Below are positions 33,841 to 43,260 of a stretch of 64,000 nt of DNA, piece by piece. Under the pieces are notes generated by a model, which was not told where the DNA came from, searched no databases, and was given only the letters and a program-made list of their open reading frames with translations. The translations under genes were made by a program, and so were the position numbers. Source of the stretch: Pollutibacter sp044353505. Its GTDB lineage: Bacteria > Bacteroidota > Bacteroidia > Chitinophagales > Chitinophagaceae. How positions within the stretch are numbered: the stretch's first letter is position 1; each line of letters starts with the position of its first letter. The DNA lies in the NCBI GenBank assembly GCA_044353505.1, contig JBILBU010000008.1, positions 1 through 64,000 on the forward strand. Reading direction: 5' to 3'.

Positions 33841-34645
33841 TGTCGAGATTTAAAATGCGATCAGCTTCCTTGATCTTGGTCATGTTATTTTTTTGAAGAA
33901 TCTCTTTCGCCAGGGATAGGTATTGAATAGCACCTTTACAGTCTGCATCATAAAGGATAACTGGCTTTCCCACACTTGGAGCTTCACTCAACCTTGAATT
34001 TCTGTGGATCAGTACATCAAATACCATCTCTTCAAAATGTCTTCTTACCTCATTCACAATCTGGTTACAGAGCCTTAGCCTGATGTCATACATGGTCATT
34101 AAAATTCCTTCTATTGCCAGGTTTGTATTCAGTCTGCTTTGAACAATTTTTATGGTATTCAGTAATTTACCAAGACCTTCAAGCGCGAAAAATTCTGCTT
34201 GTACTGGAATTACAACGGAGTCTGCTGCCACAAGTGCATTCACTGTGATGAGTCCGAGTGAAGGAGAGCAATCAATGACGATGAAGTCGTATTCATCCCT
34301 CAATTCATCCAGTATATTCTTGATAACATTTTCCCTGTTCGGGTAATTAATCATTTCCAGTTCTGCCCCTACCAAGTCAATTTGAGAAGGAATAAGTTCT
34401 AGGTTTGGTATTTCAGTTTTTAAGACAACATCTTTTGCCTTGACGTCACTAACCATGCAATCATAAATGCTCTGTTGTATATTTTGCAGGTCAAATCCTA
34501 CACCAGATGTGCTATTTGCCTGTGGGTCTGCATCAACCAGCAATGTTTTGTATTCCAAGACAGCTAGACTTGCTGCGAGGTTGATTGCCGTTGTTGTTTT
34601 ACCAACTCCGCCTTTTTGATTTGCTACTCCGATGATACGAGCCAT
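33833..34645 (-). CDS. parA: Chromosome-partitioning ATPase ParA
   Basis: A 270-residue Walker-type ATPase that moves ParB-parS complexes. The deviant Walker A box NQKGGVGKTTTAINLAAS at residues 8-25 and DADPQANSTSG at about 39 are exact for ParA/Soj; the IDCSPSLGLITVNAL Walker B region follows. It leads the minus-strand parA-parB-DUF5683 operon and faces the FMN reductase gene across a 221-base divergent spacer. Confidence 0.97.
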   Translation of the reverse strand: MARIIGVANQKGGVGKTTTAINLAASLAVLEYKTLLVDADPQANSTSGVGFDLQNIQQSIYDCMVSDVKAKDVVLKTEIPNLELIPSQIDLVGAELEMINYPNRENVIKNILDELRDEYDFIVIDCSPSLGLITVNALVAADSVVIPVQAEFFALEGLGKLLNTIKIVQSRLNTNLAIEGILMTMYDIRLRLCNQIVNEVRRHFEEMVFDVLIHRNSRLSEAPSVGKPVILYDADCKGAIQYLSLAKEILQKNNMTKIKEADRILNLDNE

Positions 34646-34866
34646 GTCACTTGTAGTTTTGCCTAAAATATCAATTATTTACCGTTATGCCTAGATCATT
34701 AAGATACAAATCAGTGGGGGGAAACGCAATTTCCCATTCCTGCTCGGATATTCTTCCCTTAAGCCAGTTTGAAGAATTAATGACAGGATGACAAATTTAC
34801 TGATTCGGCAGCATTTTCGGGAACATTTATGCTTAAAATAATGTTACTTACAAAACAAAAAGGCTG
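34646..34866. other. Divergent spacer between parA and the FMN reductase gene
   Basis: This 221-base stretch must hold two divergent promoters. I see a short inverted repeat GGGAAA (34719-34724) / TTTCCC (34730-34735), but no exact TAnnTTTG box in a convincing position on either strand, no ORF and no parS. Confidence 0.4.
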
Positions 34867-35367
34867 ATGTACACAATTATAGCTGGGACGAGTAGGGCGG
34901 AGAGCAATTCACTTCAGGTGGCGAAGATTTATAGCAATGTTTTACTCAAAAGGGGTATAGAATCAGCAATTTATTCCCTAGAGGGTTTGGATCTGAATTC
35001 GAGGAGTACCAGTATGATAGCCTTTGAGAATGAGGTGCTTATTCCAAGCACCAAGTTCATTTTCGTGCTACCGGAATACAATGGGAGCTATCCTGGGCTT
35101 TTTAAGGCATTAATTGACTTGAGCGACATAAAAAGATGTTGGCCAGGGAAAAAAGCGCTTTTGGTGGGAGTAGCCACAGGAAGAGGAGGGAATATCAGGG
35201 GATTGGATCACATAACCGGGGTCTTGAATTATATCAAAGTCATGGTTCACCCCAATAAACTTCCCCTCTCTGCAGTTGACAAATTATTGTCAGCCGACGG
35301 GGAAATTACTGACCTTCGAACAACTGCATCTATTGAGGAGCAGGTCTCTGAATTTATTAACTGTTGA
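34867..35367 (+). CDS. NADPH-dependent FMN reductase family protein
   Basis: A 166-residue flavodoxin-like protein. The FMN phosphate loop is visible at the N-terminus (IIAGTSRAESNS), and PEYNGSYPGLFKALIDL matches the second flavin-binding loop of the chromate-reductase/azoreductase group. The physiological acceptor is unknown. Its TGA is 2 bases before the ATG of the metallophosphoesterase gene, so the two are cotranscribed. Confidence 0.9.
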   Translation: MYTIIAGTSRAESNSLQVAKIYSNVLLKRGIESAIYSLEGLDLNSRSTSMIAFENEVLIPSTKFIFVLPEYNGSYPGLFKALIDLSDIKRCWPGKKALLVGVATGRGGNIRGLDHITGVLNYIKVMVHPNKLPLSAVDKLLSADGEITDLRTTASIEEQVSEFINC

Positions 35368-35369
35368 GT

Positions 35370-36617
35370 ATGAAAAAATTGTTGGGTTCGTGGATGTTTA
35401 TTGGATTTATGCTCTTGATTGATTTTTATGTTTTTCAGTCTTTACGGGTTGTTACCGCATCCTTTCCAGTAAAATTGAAGTGGGCTGTACACATTTTTTA
35501 CTGGTCTTTTACGGTAGTGGCAGTCGTCATATTTTTGACCCTGCCGTATATTCAATTCAATCATCTTCCTGGGTTTATCAGAAACTATGTCTTTGCTTTA
35601 ATCGTTGGCTTTTTTATTGCCAAAGTTGTAGCAGCACTTTTTTTCTTGCTGGATGATCTCAGAAGGGTTCTTCAATGGACTGGAGGTAAGGCAATTTCTA
35701 TGGTGTCTGATAGTCCCTCAGATAATTCAGTCGGAATTACCAGATCAATTTTCTTATCCTGGCTTGGCGTAGGAGCTGGAGGAGGATTGTTTGGTTCCCT
35801 GGTGTATGGGATGGGAAACAAGTACAAGTACAAGGTTGAGAAGGTTAAGTTGAATTTTGCCAATCTTCCTGATGCGTTCAGGGGATTAAAAATTGTTCAT
35901 ATTTCAGATATTCATTCAGGAAGTTTAGAAGACAAACGGGCTGTTGAGTTGGGCCTTCAAAAGATCATCGATCATCAACCAGACATCATTTTTTTTACAG
36001 GGGATATCGTTAATAATTTATCCTCTGAAATGGAAGGGTTCATTGATATTTTCTCCAAAATTAAAGCCCCAATGGGGGTATTCAGTATACTTGGAAACCA
36101 TGATTATGGTGATTATTATCAATGGAAAACCAAGGAAGATAAAATTGCCAATTTGGATAGACTGAAGCAAATACATGCTGAAATGGGCTGGCGTCTTTTG
36201 CTTAACGAGAATGTGTCACTCGATAGAGACGGACAATCCATTTCCTTGATTGGTATTGAGAATTGGGGAGCAAAAGCAAATTTTAGCAGGTATGGAGATC
36301 TCAAAAAGGCCTATGCAGGGAGTGATAAACACCCTTTCAAAATTTTGCTTAGTCATGATCCCAGCCATTGGGAAGCGGAAGTCTGTCCACATTATAAAGA
36401 CATCGACCTTACCTTGTCTGGGCATACCCATGGAATGCAATTTGGTGTAGAAATTCCAGGTTTCAGGTGGAGCCCTGTGCAATATGTTTATAAGCATTGG
36501 GCTGGTGTTTACAAAAAACACCACCAACATCTTTATGTCAATCGCGGATTTGGCTTTTTAGGCTATCCTGGAAGGGTTGGTATTTTGCCTGAAATAACTT
36601 TCATTAATCTTGTTTGA
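35370..36617 (+). CDS. Membrane-anchored metallophosphoesterase
   Basis: A 415-residue protein with about four N-terminal hydrophobic segments (residues 1-135) and a calcineurin-like phosphoesterase domain. Metal-ligand motifs are complete: HISDIHSGS, FFTGDIVNN, LGNHDYGDYY, LLSHDPSHW and SGHTHGMQFG. It resembles the YkuE/YaeI group, whose members act on lipid-linked phosphates such as UDP-diacylglucosamine analogues. ATG 35370 is preferred to the in-frame TTG 35364, which overlaps the previous stop. Confidence 0.92.
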   Translation: MKKLLGSWMFIGFMLLIDFYVFQSLRVVTASFPVKLKWAVHIFYWSFTVVAVVIFLTLPYIQFNHLPGFIRNYVFALIVGFFIAKVVAALFFLLDDLRRVLQWTGGKAISMVSDSPSDNSVGITRSIFLSWLGVGAGGGLFGSLVYGMGNKYKYKVEKVKLNFANLPDAFRGLKIVHISDIHSGSLEDKRAVELGLQKIIDHQPDIIFFTGDIVNNLSSEMEGFIDIFSKIKAPMGVFSILGNHDYGDYYQWKTKEDKIANLDRLKQIHAEMGWRLLLNENVSLDRDGQSISLIGIENWGAKANFSRYGDLKKAYAGSDKHPFKILLSHDPSHWEAEVCPHYKDIDLTLSGHTHGMQFGVEIPGFRWSPVQYVYKHWAGVYKKHHQHLYVNRGFGFLGYPGRVGILPEITFINLV

Positions 36618-36646
36618 TTTTTAACTGTTGTTTTAATCTAATCCGC

Positions 36647-36654
36647 TTACTTTG
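36647..36654 (+). promoter_or_regulatory. -7-like box before the 350-residue exported protein
   Basis: TTACTTTG is one mismatch from TAnnTTTG and lies 18 bases before the ATG at 36673. No clear -33 box was found. Confidence 0.4.
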
Positions 36655-36672
36655 CCTGAGAATAAATGTGCA

Positions 36673-37725
36673 ATGATTGAATGTAATCCCAACATGCTTT
36701 TTAGAACATATAGAAAAACTATCACTTTTCTATTGTTCGCACTATTTTCCATTGCTCTTCCTCATTCCTCAAATGCGCAGATAACTTCAGAAGACAGTCT
36801 TTCTGTGGCCCAAGATTTTTCAGCATTACGAAACGACACACTCCTTGCCGAATTGAGGTTATTGTTGGATTCAATGGGACAGCAAGGCAGTTTTTTTTCT
36901 GTAACTACTTCAGTCAGCAATCGGCTTTTCAGTACAAAAAACAATGCGTTCAATTCTCAGCAAACCAATTCCGGGGTAACTGCCTTTATGCCATCAGTTG
37001 CGTATTTTCATAAGACGGGTTTGGGGTTAAGTGCAACAGGGTATATCAGGACTATCGAGGGAGCTCCAGCCTTTTATCAAATGGCACTCTCTCCATCATA
37101 CGATAAGATTGGAAAGAAAGTGATCTATGGAATCTCCTATTCTTACTACCTCAAAAAACAAGATCTAGCATCTTCAGTAACACCTTATAGCCATGAGTTG
37201 TATGCCTACGTTCAAGAAAAAAAACTATGGCTGAAGCCTGCACTGGCTGCAGGCTGGGCTGCTGGTAAGTATGATGACATATCAAGAACGGTTGTCACAC
37301 GCTTTGGTATTCCAAGGTTGGTTGTGGATACTTCAGAGGTTCAACTAAAAGACTTGTCTTTAAGTGCCTCAATATCACATTCGTTTTCTTTTGCCAAGGT
37401 ATTCTCTAAAAAAGGACTCCTTGCAATTGTACCTCAATTCAGTTTGATTGGAGGTATTCAATATTATGCTACCACAAGCAAATCATTGATTCGGTTTGAT
37501 CGTACGAGAGAGGAGGAGCTTAGGAGGGTAAGAAGACTCTATCGGGTTTCATCATCTTCCTCATCAACAATGTCTCTTCAAACCGCAGCTTTCTCCACCA
37601 ATGTCAGTTGGTATAAAGGAGCTTTTTCGATTTCATCAGGGTATTTCTTTGGGTATTATTTTGATAGTTCGGCAAGCAGCCGATTCTCTCATATTTTCAA
37701 TGTGAGTCTTGGGTTTACTTTTTAG
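36673..37725 (+). CDS. Predicted outer-membrane beta-barrel protein, unknown function
   Basis: I do not recognise the family. From ATG 36673 it has 350 residues, with a signal peptide ending near SNAQ (about residue 36; the ATG at 36694 would also keep it). The mature part is rich in alternating hydrophobic/polar strands with many Tyr, Ser and Phe (FMPSVAYFHKTGLGLSATGYI, ISSGYFFGYYFDSSASSRF) and ends in an aromatic residue (NVSLGFTF), the pattern of an outer-membrane barrel. It may be cotranscribed with the next barrel gene 84 bases on. Confidence 0.7.
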   Translation: MIECNPNMLFRTYRKTITFLLFALFSIALPHSSNAQITSEDSLSVAQDFSALRNDTLLAELRLLLDSMGQQGSFFSVTTSVSNRLFSTKNNAFNSQQTNSGVTAFMPSVAYFHKTGLGLSATGYIRTIEGAPAFYQMALSPSYDKIGKKVIYGISYSYYLKKQDLASSVTPYSHELYAYVQEKKLWLKPALAAGWAAGKYDDISRTVVTRFGIPRLVVDTSEVQLKDLSLSASISHSFSFAKVFSKKGLLAIVPQFSLIGGIQYYATTSKSLIRFDRTREEELRRVRRLYRVSSSSSSTMSLQTAAFSTNVSWYKGAFSISSGYFFGYYFDSSASSRFSHIFNVSLGFTF

Positions 37726-37809
37726 TATTTCTTTATCATCTTTACATTGATTTATATTCTCCTGGCGTATACCTTTATTGTCGTCTAGCATCAATTAAAA
37801 TTATCAATT

Positions 37810-38391
37810 ATGAAAAGAGGAATACTTGCTGCACTTTTTTTTCTACTTGTTGGGGCCACCTATTCCCAAGGGTTTAAGTTAGGCGTAAAAGCGGGTGCAA
37901 ATATTACTGGGATGTCTGGGTTGTCTTTCAAAGAAGGATTTGAATTTGGCTATCATGCAGGGGCATTAGCTGAAATCATGTTCACAAAAAAAATAGGAAT
38001 TCAGCCTGAGTTTTTGTTTAGTGAAAACAGGCTTAGGGCGGGAAATGAATTCTCGAATATTTACTCACAGGCACTGCCAAACATCACCAATATTAAACTA
38101 ACCTACTTGGCTATCCCGATATTGTTTAACTACAAACCAATTAAGTTGATTTCATTTCAAATGGGCCCACAGTTTGGGATACTTATTAACCAGACCAACT
38201 CCCTGGCCAATAATGCTGGGGAAGCCTTTAAAGGGCGTGATCTTTCACTTCTTACTGGCCTACAGATTAACTTGCCTATTGTAAGGTTCTATGGCCGTTA
38301 TGCCATTGGCTTGAGCAATCTAAATGATATTGATAATCAGGATAAGTGGAAAAGCACAGGCTTACAGGTGGGTGTCGTACTTGCCTTATAA
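37810..38391 (+). CDS. PorT-like outer-membrane beta-barrel protein
   Basis: A 193-residue protein with a signal peptide (ATYSQG, cleavage near residue 20) and the PorT/OMP_b-brl_2 pattern GFKLGVKAGANITGMSG, then KKIGIQPEFLFSE, TYLAIPILFNYKPIKLISFQMGPQFGILIN and a last strand GLQVGVVLAL. Such eight-stranded barrels are abundant in Bacteroidota and their function is usually unknown; PorT itself belongs to type IX secretion, but membership here is not shown. A good terminator follows. Confidence 0.85.
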   Translation: MKRGILAALFFLLVGATYSQGFKLGVKAGANITGMSGLSFKEGFEFGYHAGALAEIMFTKKIGIQPEFLFSENRLRAGNEFSNIYSQALPNITNIKLTYLAIPILFNYKPIKLISFQMGPQFGILINQTNSLANNAGEAFKGRDLSLLTGLQINLPIVRFYGRYAIGLSNLNDIDNQDKWKSTGLQVGVVLAL

Positions 38392-38411
38392 GCGCACATT
38401 TCACTTTTTTG

Positions 38412-38439
38412 AAGTCTTGGTGTTGCCAAGACTTTTTTA
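38412..38439 (+). terminator. Rho-independent terminator before lon
   Basis: AAGTCTTGG (38412-38420) pairs with CCAAGACTT (38426-38434) around the loop TGTTG and runs into TTTTTT, 20 bases after the barrel-protein stop codon. Confidence 0.93.
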
Positions 38440-38529
38440 TTGGCATTAAACTTGCCATATATAAGTGATAACCAGTAAATATTAAGTTTACTGATGTGTG
38501 CGTGTCATATTGTCGCAAATGAGAATTTT

Positions 38530-40932
38530 ATGGAATTTAAGATGAATTACCTCCAACAGGATGATGAGATGGACTTCATGCCCATTATCGCACTAAATGA
38601 AAATGATGGCGAAGGTGCTGATGAAACCCCTATACCCGCTGAATTGCCACTGCTTCCTTTGAGAAATACAGTGCTTTTCCCTGGCGTAGTGATTCCAATT
38701 ACGGTGGGCAGGGATAAATCAATAAAAGCTATTGCTGAGTCATACAAGACTGACAAATTGGTAGGTGTTCTTTCACAAAAAGATAGCCTGGTCGAAGATC
38801 CTGGTGTTGGGGATCTGGTCCAGATAGGAACGGTAGCGAAAATCATCAAGTTGATTAAAATGCCTGATGGGGGTACTACAGCCATCCTCCAAGGAAAGAA
38901 GCGGTTTAGTCTGGTAAAAGTCACTTCTGAGGATCCCTATTTCAAGGGAGAAGTCAAGGTGTTAACCGAGGAGCTTATTACCGATGATCAGTCCTTTGAT
39001 GCAACTGTTGCATCCATCAAGGATTTGGCTGGTCAGATTATTCAATTGTCGCCAAACATTCCTACTGAGGCCTCAATCATTCTTCGAAATATCGAAAGCA
39101 CCTCTTTTTTAATTCACTTCGTGGGTAGCAACCTGAATTGTGAGCTCTCTGAAAAGCAGTTGTTACTCGAGACCAATGACATGAGGAAGAGGGCAGAAAT
39201 GCTGCTTAATCTACTTCAAAAGGAACTCCAGTTTGTAGAATTGAAAAATAAGGTTACCAGCAAGACTAAAACTGAGTTGGATAAGCAGCAAAGAGATTAT
39301 TTTTTGCAACAACAGTTAAAGAGCATTAAGGAAGAGCTCGGCGGTGATTCCAATGATCGTGAGCTGCAGCAAATGAAGAAAAAGGCCGAGTCAAAAAAGT
39401 GGCCTAGTTCAGCGAAAGAGCTTTTTCAAAAAGAGATAGAAAAGTTGGAGCGGATGCATTCAAGCACACCAGATTATTCAACTGTCTATAATCACGTAGA
39501 CCTCATGCTTGATCTTCCTTGGGAAGAATACACAGCAGATAGTTATGATCTGAAAAAAGCAAAAAAGATACTTGATAAAGATCATTATGGCATGCATAAA
39601 ATCAAGGAAAGAATTCTTGAATATCTCGCTGTACTGAAATTGAAAGGGGATATGAAAAGTCCAATTCTTTGCTTTATCGGTCCTCCTGGAATCGGTAAAA
39701 CCTCCTTGGGCAAGAGCATTGCCAGTGCCATAGGCAGAAAGTATACGAGGTTTAGTTTAGGCGGATTGCACGATGAGAGTGAAATAAGGGGTCATCGGAA
39801 AACATATATTGGCGCAATGCCTGGGCGTATACTCCAAACAATCAGAAAAGTTAAGTCATCAAACCCGGTAATGATACTCGATGAGATTGATAAGGTGGGT
39901 AAAGACTTTCGCGGTGATCCTTCCTCCGCCTTATTGGAAGTTTTGGATCCTGAGCAGAACAGCAGTTTTTATGATAATTATCTGGAGCTGGAATATGATC
40001 TGAGTAAGGTGCTGTTTATTGCCACCGCCAATGATCTTCAAGGGATACAACCGGCACTTAGAGATAGGCTTGAGGTGATAGATCTTACGGGATATGCAGT
40101 AGAAGAAAAGGAAAAAATCGCACAAACACATCTTCTTCCAAAGCAAAAAGAACTACATGGCTTAAAGGATTATTCACTTAAAATAGGAACTAAGGTGATG
40201 ACCTATATCATCGAAAATTATACCAGAGAGAGTGGGGTTAGGGAATTGGATAGGCAACTTGCCAGCATCATGAGAAGTTTGGCCAAAGATGTGGCCATAA
40301 AAGGCAAGATCAGGCCTACCATCACGCAGAATGATGTGATTCGAATATTGGGTAAGCCTAAATATAGCAATGAGATTTATAAGACGGCTAATATGCCAGG
40401 GGTAGCTGTTGGGCTTGCCTGGACTTATGTTGGAGGAGATATTCTGTTTATTGAATCTACCCTCAGTGAGGGGAAAGGAGACTTGCAGCTCACTGGAAAT
40501 TTAGGAACTGTGATGAAGGAGAGTGCCATGACGGCCTTGACTTACCTAAATGCCAATGCAAAGAAGTGTGGAATTGATCCTGAGCAGTTCAAAAAGAAAA
40601 ATATTCATATTCATGTTCCCGAAGGCGCTGTGCCCAAGGATGGTCCAAGTGCCGGGATTACGATGATGACTGCGCTGGCCTCATGCTTTACTGGCCGTAG
40701 GGTAAAGCCGTATTTGGCAATGACTGGTGAGATAACCCTGAGAGGTCAGGTGCTGCCTGTTGGAGGAATCAAGGAAAAGGTCTTGGCGGCCAAGCGTGCG
40801 GGCTTAAGAGAAATTATCATGTGTTCTCAAAACGAGAAAGATGTTCTAGAAATCAATAGTGAATTTATAAAGGGGATAACTTTTCATTACGTAAAAAACA
40901 TGCAACAAGTGTTGGAGCTGGCCCTGGTTTAA
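38530..40932 (+). CDS. lon: ATP-dependent protease Lon
   Basis: Lon unfolds and degrades damaged and regulatory proteins. From ATG 38530 it has 800 residues; in-frame ATGs at 38494 and 38542 are alternatives, and the family-like sequence begins at DDEMDFMPIIALNE. Domains in order: LON substrate domain (LPLLPLRNTVLFPGVVIP), coiled-coil linker, AAA+ module (GPPGIGKTSLGKSIA, Walker B VMILDEIDKVG), and protease domain with catalytic Ser in PKDGPSAGITMMTAL and Lys in GGIKEKVLAAKRAG. It is a stand-alone gene. Confidence 0.97.
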   Translation: MEFKMNYLQQDDEMDFMPIIALNENDGEGADETPIPAELPLLPLRNTVLFPGVVIPITVGRDKSIKAIAESYKTDKLVGVLSQKDSLVEDPGVGDLVQIGTVAKIIKLIKMPDGGTTAILQGKKRFSLVKVTSEDPYFKGEVKVLTEELITDDQSFDATVASIKDLAGQIIQLSPNIPTEASIILRNIESTSFLIHFVGSNLNCELSEKQLLLETNDMRKRAEMLLNLLQKELQFVELKNKVTSKTKTELDKQQRDYFLQQQLKSIKEELGGDSNDRELQQMKKKAESKKWPSSAKELFQKEIEKLERMHSSTPDYSTVYNHVDLMLDLPWEEYTADSYDLKKAKKILDKDHYGMHKIKERILEYLAVLKLKGDMKSPILCFIGPPGIGKTSLGKSIASAIGRKYTRFSLGGLHDESEIRGHRKTYIGAMPGRILQTIRKVKSSNPVMILDEIDKVGKDFRGDPSSALLEVLDPEQNSSFYDNYLELEYDLSKVLFIATANDLQGIQPALRDRLEVIDLTGYAVEEKEKIAQTHLLPKQKELHGLKDYSLKIGTKVMTYIIENYTRESGVRELDRQLASIMRSLAKDVAIKGKIRPTITQNDVIRILGKPKYSNEIYKTANMPGVAVGLAWTYVGGDILFIESTLSEGKGDLQLTGNLGTVMKESAMTALTYLNANAKKCGIDPEQFKKKNIHIHVPEGAVPKDGPSAGITMMTALASCFTGRRVKPYLAMTGEITLRGQVLPVGGIKEKVLAAKRAGLREIIMCSQNEKDVLEINSEFIKGITFHYVKNMQQVLELALV

Positions 40933-41030
40933 TTTTTTTTATCGAATTTCCAAACATTTTATAAGCAGCTGATGTTTAATAGGTCTAAGAGACTAGAGCT
41001 CTTAAGTTGGTTGTTTTAAGGGTTACAGAA

Positions 41031-41057
41031 TTTCCCCCATTTTTATGGGGGATTTTC
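41031..41057 (+). terminator. Rho-independent terminator after lon
   Basis: TCCCCCAT (41033-41040) pairs with ATGGGGGA (41045-41052) around a TTTT loop, followed by TTTTC. It lies about 100 bases after the lon stop codon and 37 before porQ. Confidence 0.85.
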
Positions 41058-41088
41058 ATTTGTGGGATCGGATGATTAATTTCGACAG

Positions 41089-42117
41089 ATGACTAGGTCG
41101 TTTATCACCATTTTCATCATCCTACTAATATTTTCTGAGAGGGTTAGTAGTCAAACCATAGGAGGAAATTCTACATTTAGTTTTTTGCGCATGCAACTCC
41201 ATCCACAGGCTGGCGCTCTTGGTGGCAGAAACATGTCTATGATATCTGGAGATCTTGGTCTTGTTTCAGAAAACCCTGCCTTGTTAACAAAGTCGCATCA
41301 CGCTGATCTTTCTGCAAATTTTATATTTCTTGCACCATCTATTACCGGACTTTACGGTGTTGGGGCTTTTCATTTGAAAAAGACAGCAACCACATTTAGC
41401 CTTGGGCTGCAACACATCTTGTATGGAAGCCAGATTCAAACAGATGCTGCAGGATCGGTGTTGGGTGAGTTTAGGGCCTACGACCAAATGATTGGCCTGA
41501 CTGCTTCAAGGAGATATGGAAAACGCTGGAATTATGGTGCAACAATGAAACTGATTAACTCCAGGTATGGCCCATACTCTAGCTTAGCGGTTGCATCCGA
41601 TGTGGGGTTAACATACCATGATGAAGAGAAGCAGTTGAAGATTGGATTTGTGGCTAAAAACATGGGGGTTCAGATGAAAACATTCTCTGGCATTGGAGAG
41701 GATCTGCCATTTGATATGTTGATTGGAGTAACGAAGCAATTGGAAGGTGCACCGCTTAGATTTTCGTTGACGGCACAACGAATACATCAGTTTGACCTGC
41801 TCTATAACGACACTTTATTTGCAGCGGAAAATTACGGAAGTACTGAAAAGGGAGGATTCGGGACAAAGCTTTTAAGCCATTTGATTGTTGGAACGGATGT
41901 ATTGATCGGAGAGAAGATTGTAATCAGCGCTGGATATAATGTGTTAAGAAGAAGGGAGCTTAGGCTAAGAAATCTTGCCAGTGGTCTAACTGGCTTCAGT
42001 TATGGCCTTCAGCTTAATCTGCAGCGGTTGAAATTTTATTTTTCGAGATCACACCATCAGAGCTCGCTATCTCAAAACCAGGTTTCATTGTCATTCAGAC
42101 TTCAGTCAAAAGACTGA
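41089..42117 (+). CDS. porQ: Type IX secretion system protein PorQ
   Basis: PorQ is an outer-membrane barrel protein of the type IX secretion attachment complex, acting with PorU, PorV and PorZ. The 342-residue protein has a signal peptide (residues 1-22, RVSSQ) and the family opening GGNSTFSFLRMQLHPQAGALGGRNMS, then LVSENPALL and the long porV-like barrel strands. No other Por/Gld genes are nearby, but its presence implies that the organism secretes proteins with type IX C-terminal signals. It converges with the M42 peptidase gene with no spacer. Confidence 0.92.
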   Translation: MTRSFITIFIILLIFSERVSSQTIGGNSTFSFLRMQLHPQAGALGGRNMSMISGDLGLVSENPALLTKSHHADLSANFIFLAPSITGLYGVGAFHLKKTATTFSLGLQHILYGSQIQTDAAGSVLGEFRAYDQMIGLTASRRYGKRWNYGATMKLINSRYGPYSSLAVASDVGLTYHDEEKQLKIGFVAKNMGVQMKTFSGIGEDLPFDMLIGVTKQLEGAPLRFSLTAQRIHQFDLLYNDTLFAAENYGSTEKGGFGTKLLSHLIVGTDVLIGEKIVISAGYNVLRRRELRLRNLASGLTGFSYGLQLNLQRLKFYFSRSHHQSSLSQNQVSLSFRLQSKD

Positions 42118-43230
42118 TTAAAAATAGCTCAGGTTGGTTTTGGGGTTGAGTGCAAGCAGTGTTTCGTACATGAGGTGGATGGTTGATTCAACATCATCTT
42201 TATGCAGCATCTCAACAGTTGTATGCATATACTTTAGTGGAATGGAAATCAATACTGAAGGGCAGCCATCATTGGCATATGCGAAAGAATCTGTATCTGT
42301 TCCTGTGCTTCTACTCACCGTTCTCATTTGAAGAGGAATCTTTTTCTTACTTGCAACATCTTCTACAACAGACAGGAGTTTATTATGCACTGCTGGTCCG
42401 AATGCAAGTGAAGGCCCCTTCCCACATGCCACATCCCCCTCTATTATCTTATTGACCATTGGGGTAGTGGTATCGTGTGTTACGTCTGTGATAATTGCGA
42501 TATCCGGCTTTATTCTTCTGGCCATCATTTCAGCACCACGCAAGCCGATTTCTTCCTGAACAGCATTTACAATATAGAGTGCATAAGGAAGTTTTTTCTT
42601 GTTGGCTTTCAGCATTCTGGCTACTTCAGCAATCATAAAACCTCCAATTCTATTGTCCATTGCCCTGCCAATCAGGTAGTCGTATGCAAGTTCATCATAT
42701 CCCTCCTCGTATGTTGCAACTGCCCCAATGTGAATGCCCAACGCTTCAACTTCTTTCTTGTTTTTTGCACCACAATCGAGGAAAAGGTTTTCTACACTGG
42801 GTTGAGGGTCTTTTCTTTCACTGCCTCCCATTCTTGTGTGAATCGCGGGCCATCCAAAAACAGCTTTCACCGAACCTTTCTTTCCATGTATGAGTACGCG
42901 TTTTCCCGGTGCGATCTGATGATCAACGCCACCATTTCTTTTAAGGTAGATGAGGCCATCGGCGGATATATAATTTACAAACCAACTTATTTCGTCGGCA
43001 TGTGCTTCGATAACAACTTTAAATTTTTCTGATGGGTTAATAATGCCTGCTGCAGATCCGTAAGCATCGGTGAACGTTTCATCCACAAAAGGCTTGATAT
43101 AATTCAACCATAGTTTTTGTCCGCCTGATTCAAATCCAGTAGGGGATGGGGTATTGATGTAGTTTCTTAAAAAGCTATATGAAACGTCTGTAAGAAATCT
43201 TTTTGATTTTCCTTTTGTGGATTTGGCCAT
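42118..43230 (-). CDS. M42 family metallopeptidase (glutamyl aminopeptidase type)
   Basis: A 370-residue cytosolic aminopeptidase, normally a large tetrahedral complex that trims peptides. Metal and catalytic motifs are present: EAHADEISWFV, RAMDNRIGGFM with the bridging Asp, VQEEIGLRGAE with the catalytic Glu pair, ITDVTHDT, and a late His in YMHTTVEMLHKDDV. It follows the small lipoprotein gene by 30 bases on the minus strand. Confidence 0.94.
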   Translation of the reverse strand: MAKSTKGKSKRFLTDVSYSFLRNYINTPSPTGFESGGQKLWLNYIKPFVDETFTDAYGSAAGIINPSEKFKVVIEAHADEISWFVNYISADGLIYLKRNGGVDHQIAPGKRVLIHGKKGSVKAVFGWPAIHTRMGGSERKDPQPSVENLFLDCGAKNKKEVEALGIHIGAVATYEEGYDELAYDYLIGRAMDNRIGGFMIAEVARMLKANKKKLPYALYIVNAVQEEIGLRGAEMMARRIKPDIAIITDVTHDTTTPMVNKIIEGDVACGKGPSLAFGPAVHNKLLSVVEDVASKKKIPLQMRTVSRSTGTDTDSFAYANDGCPSVLISIPLKYMHTTVEMLHKDDVESTIHLMYETLLALNPKTNLSYF

Positions 43231-43260
43231 GGGTAAAATTTAAATGGTGGACAGTGTAAA

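Noticed and set aside
42475..43032. 185-codon open frame on the plus strand opposite the M42 peptidase
   Set aside because: The M42 frame carries complete catalytic motifs; the opposite frame is Cys- and Phe-rich, with no domain and no promoter.
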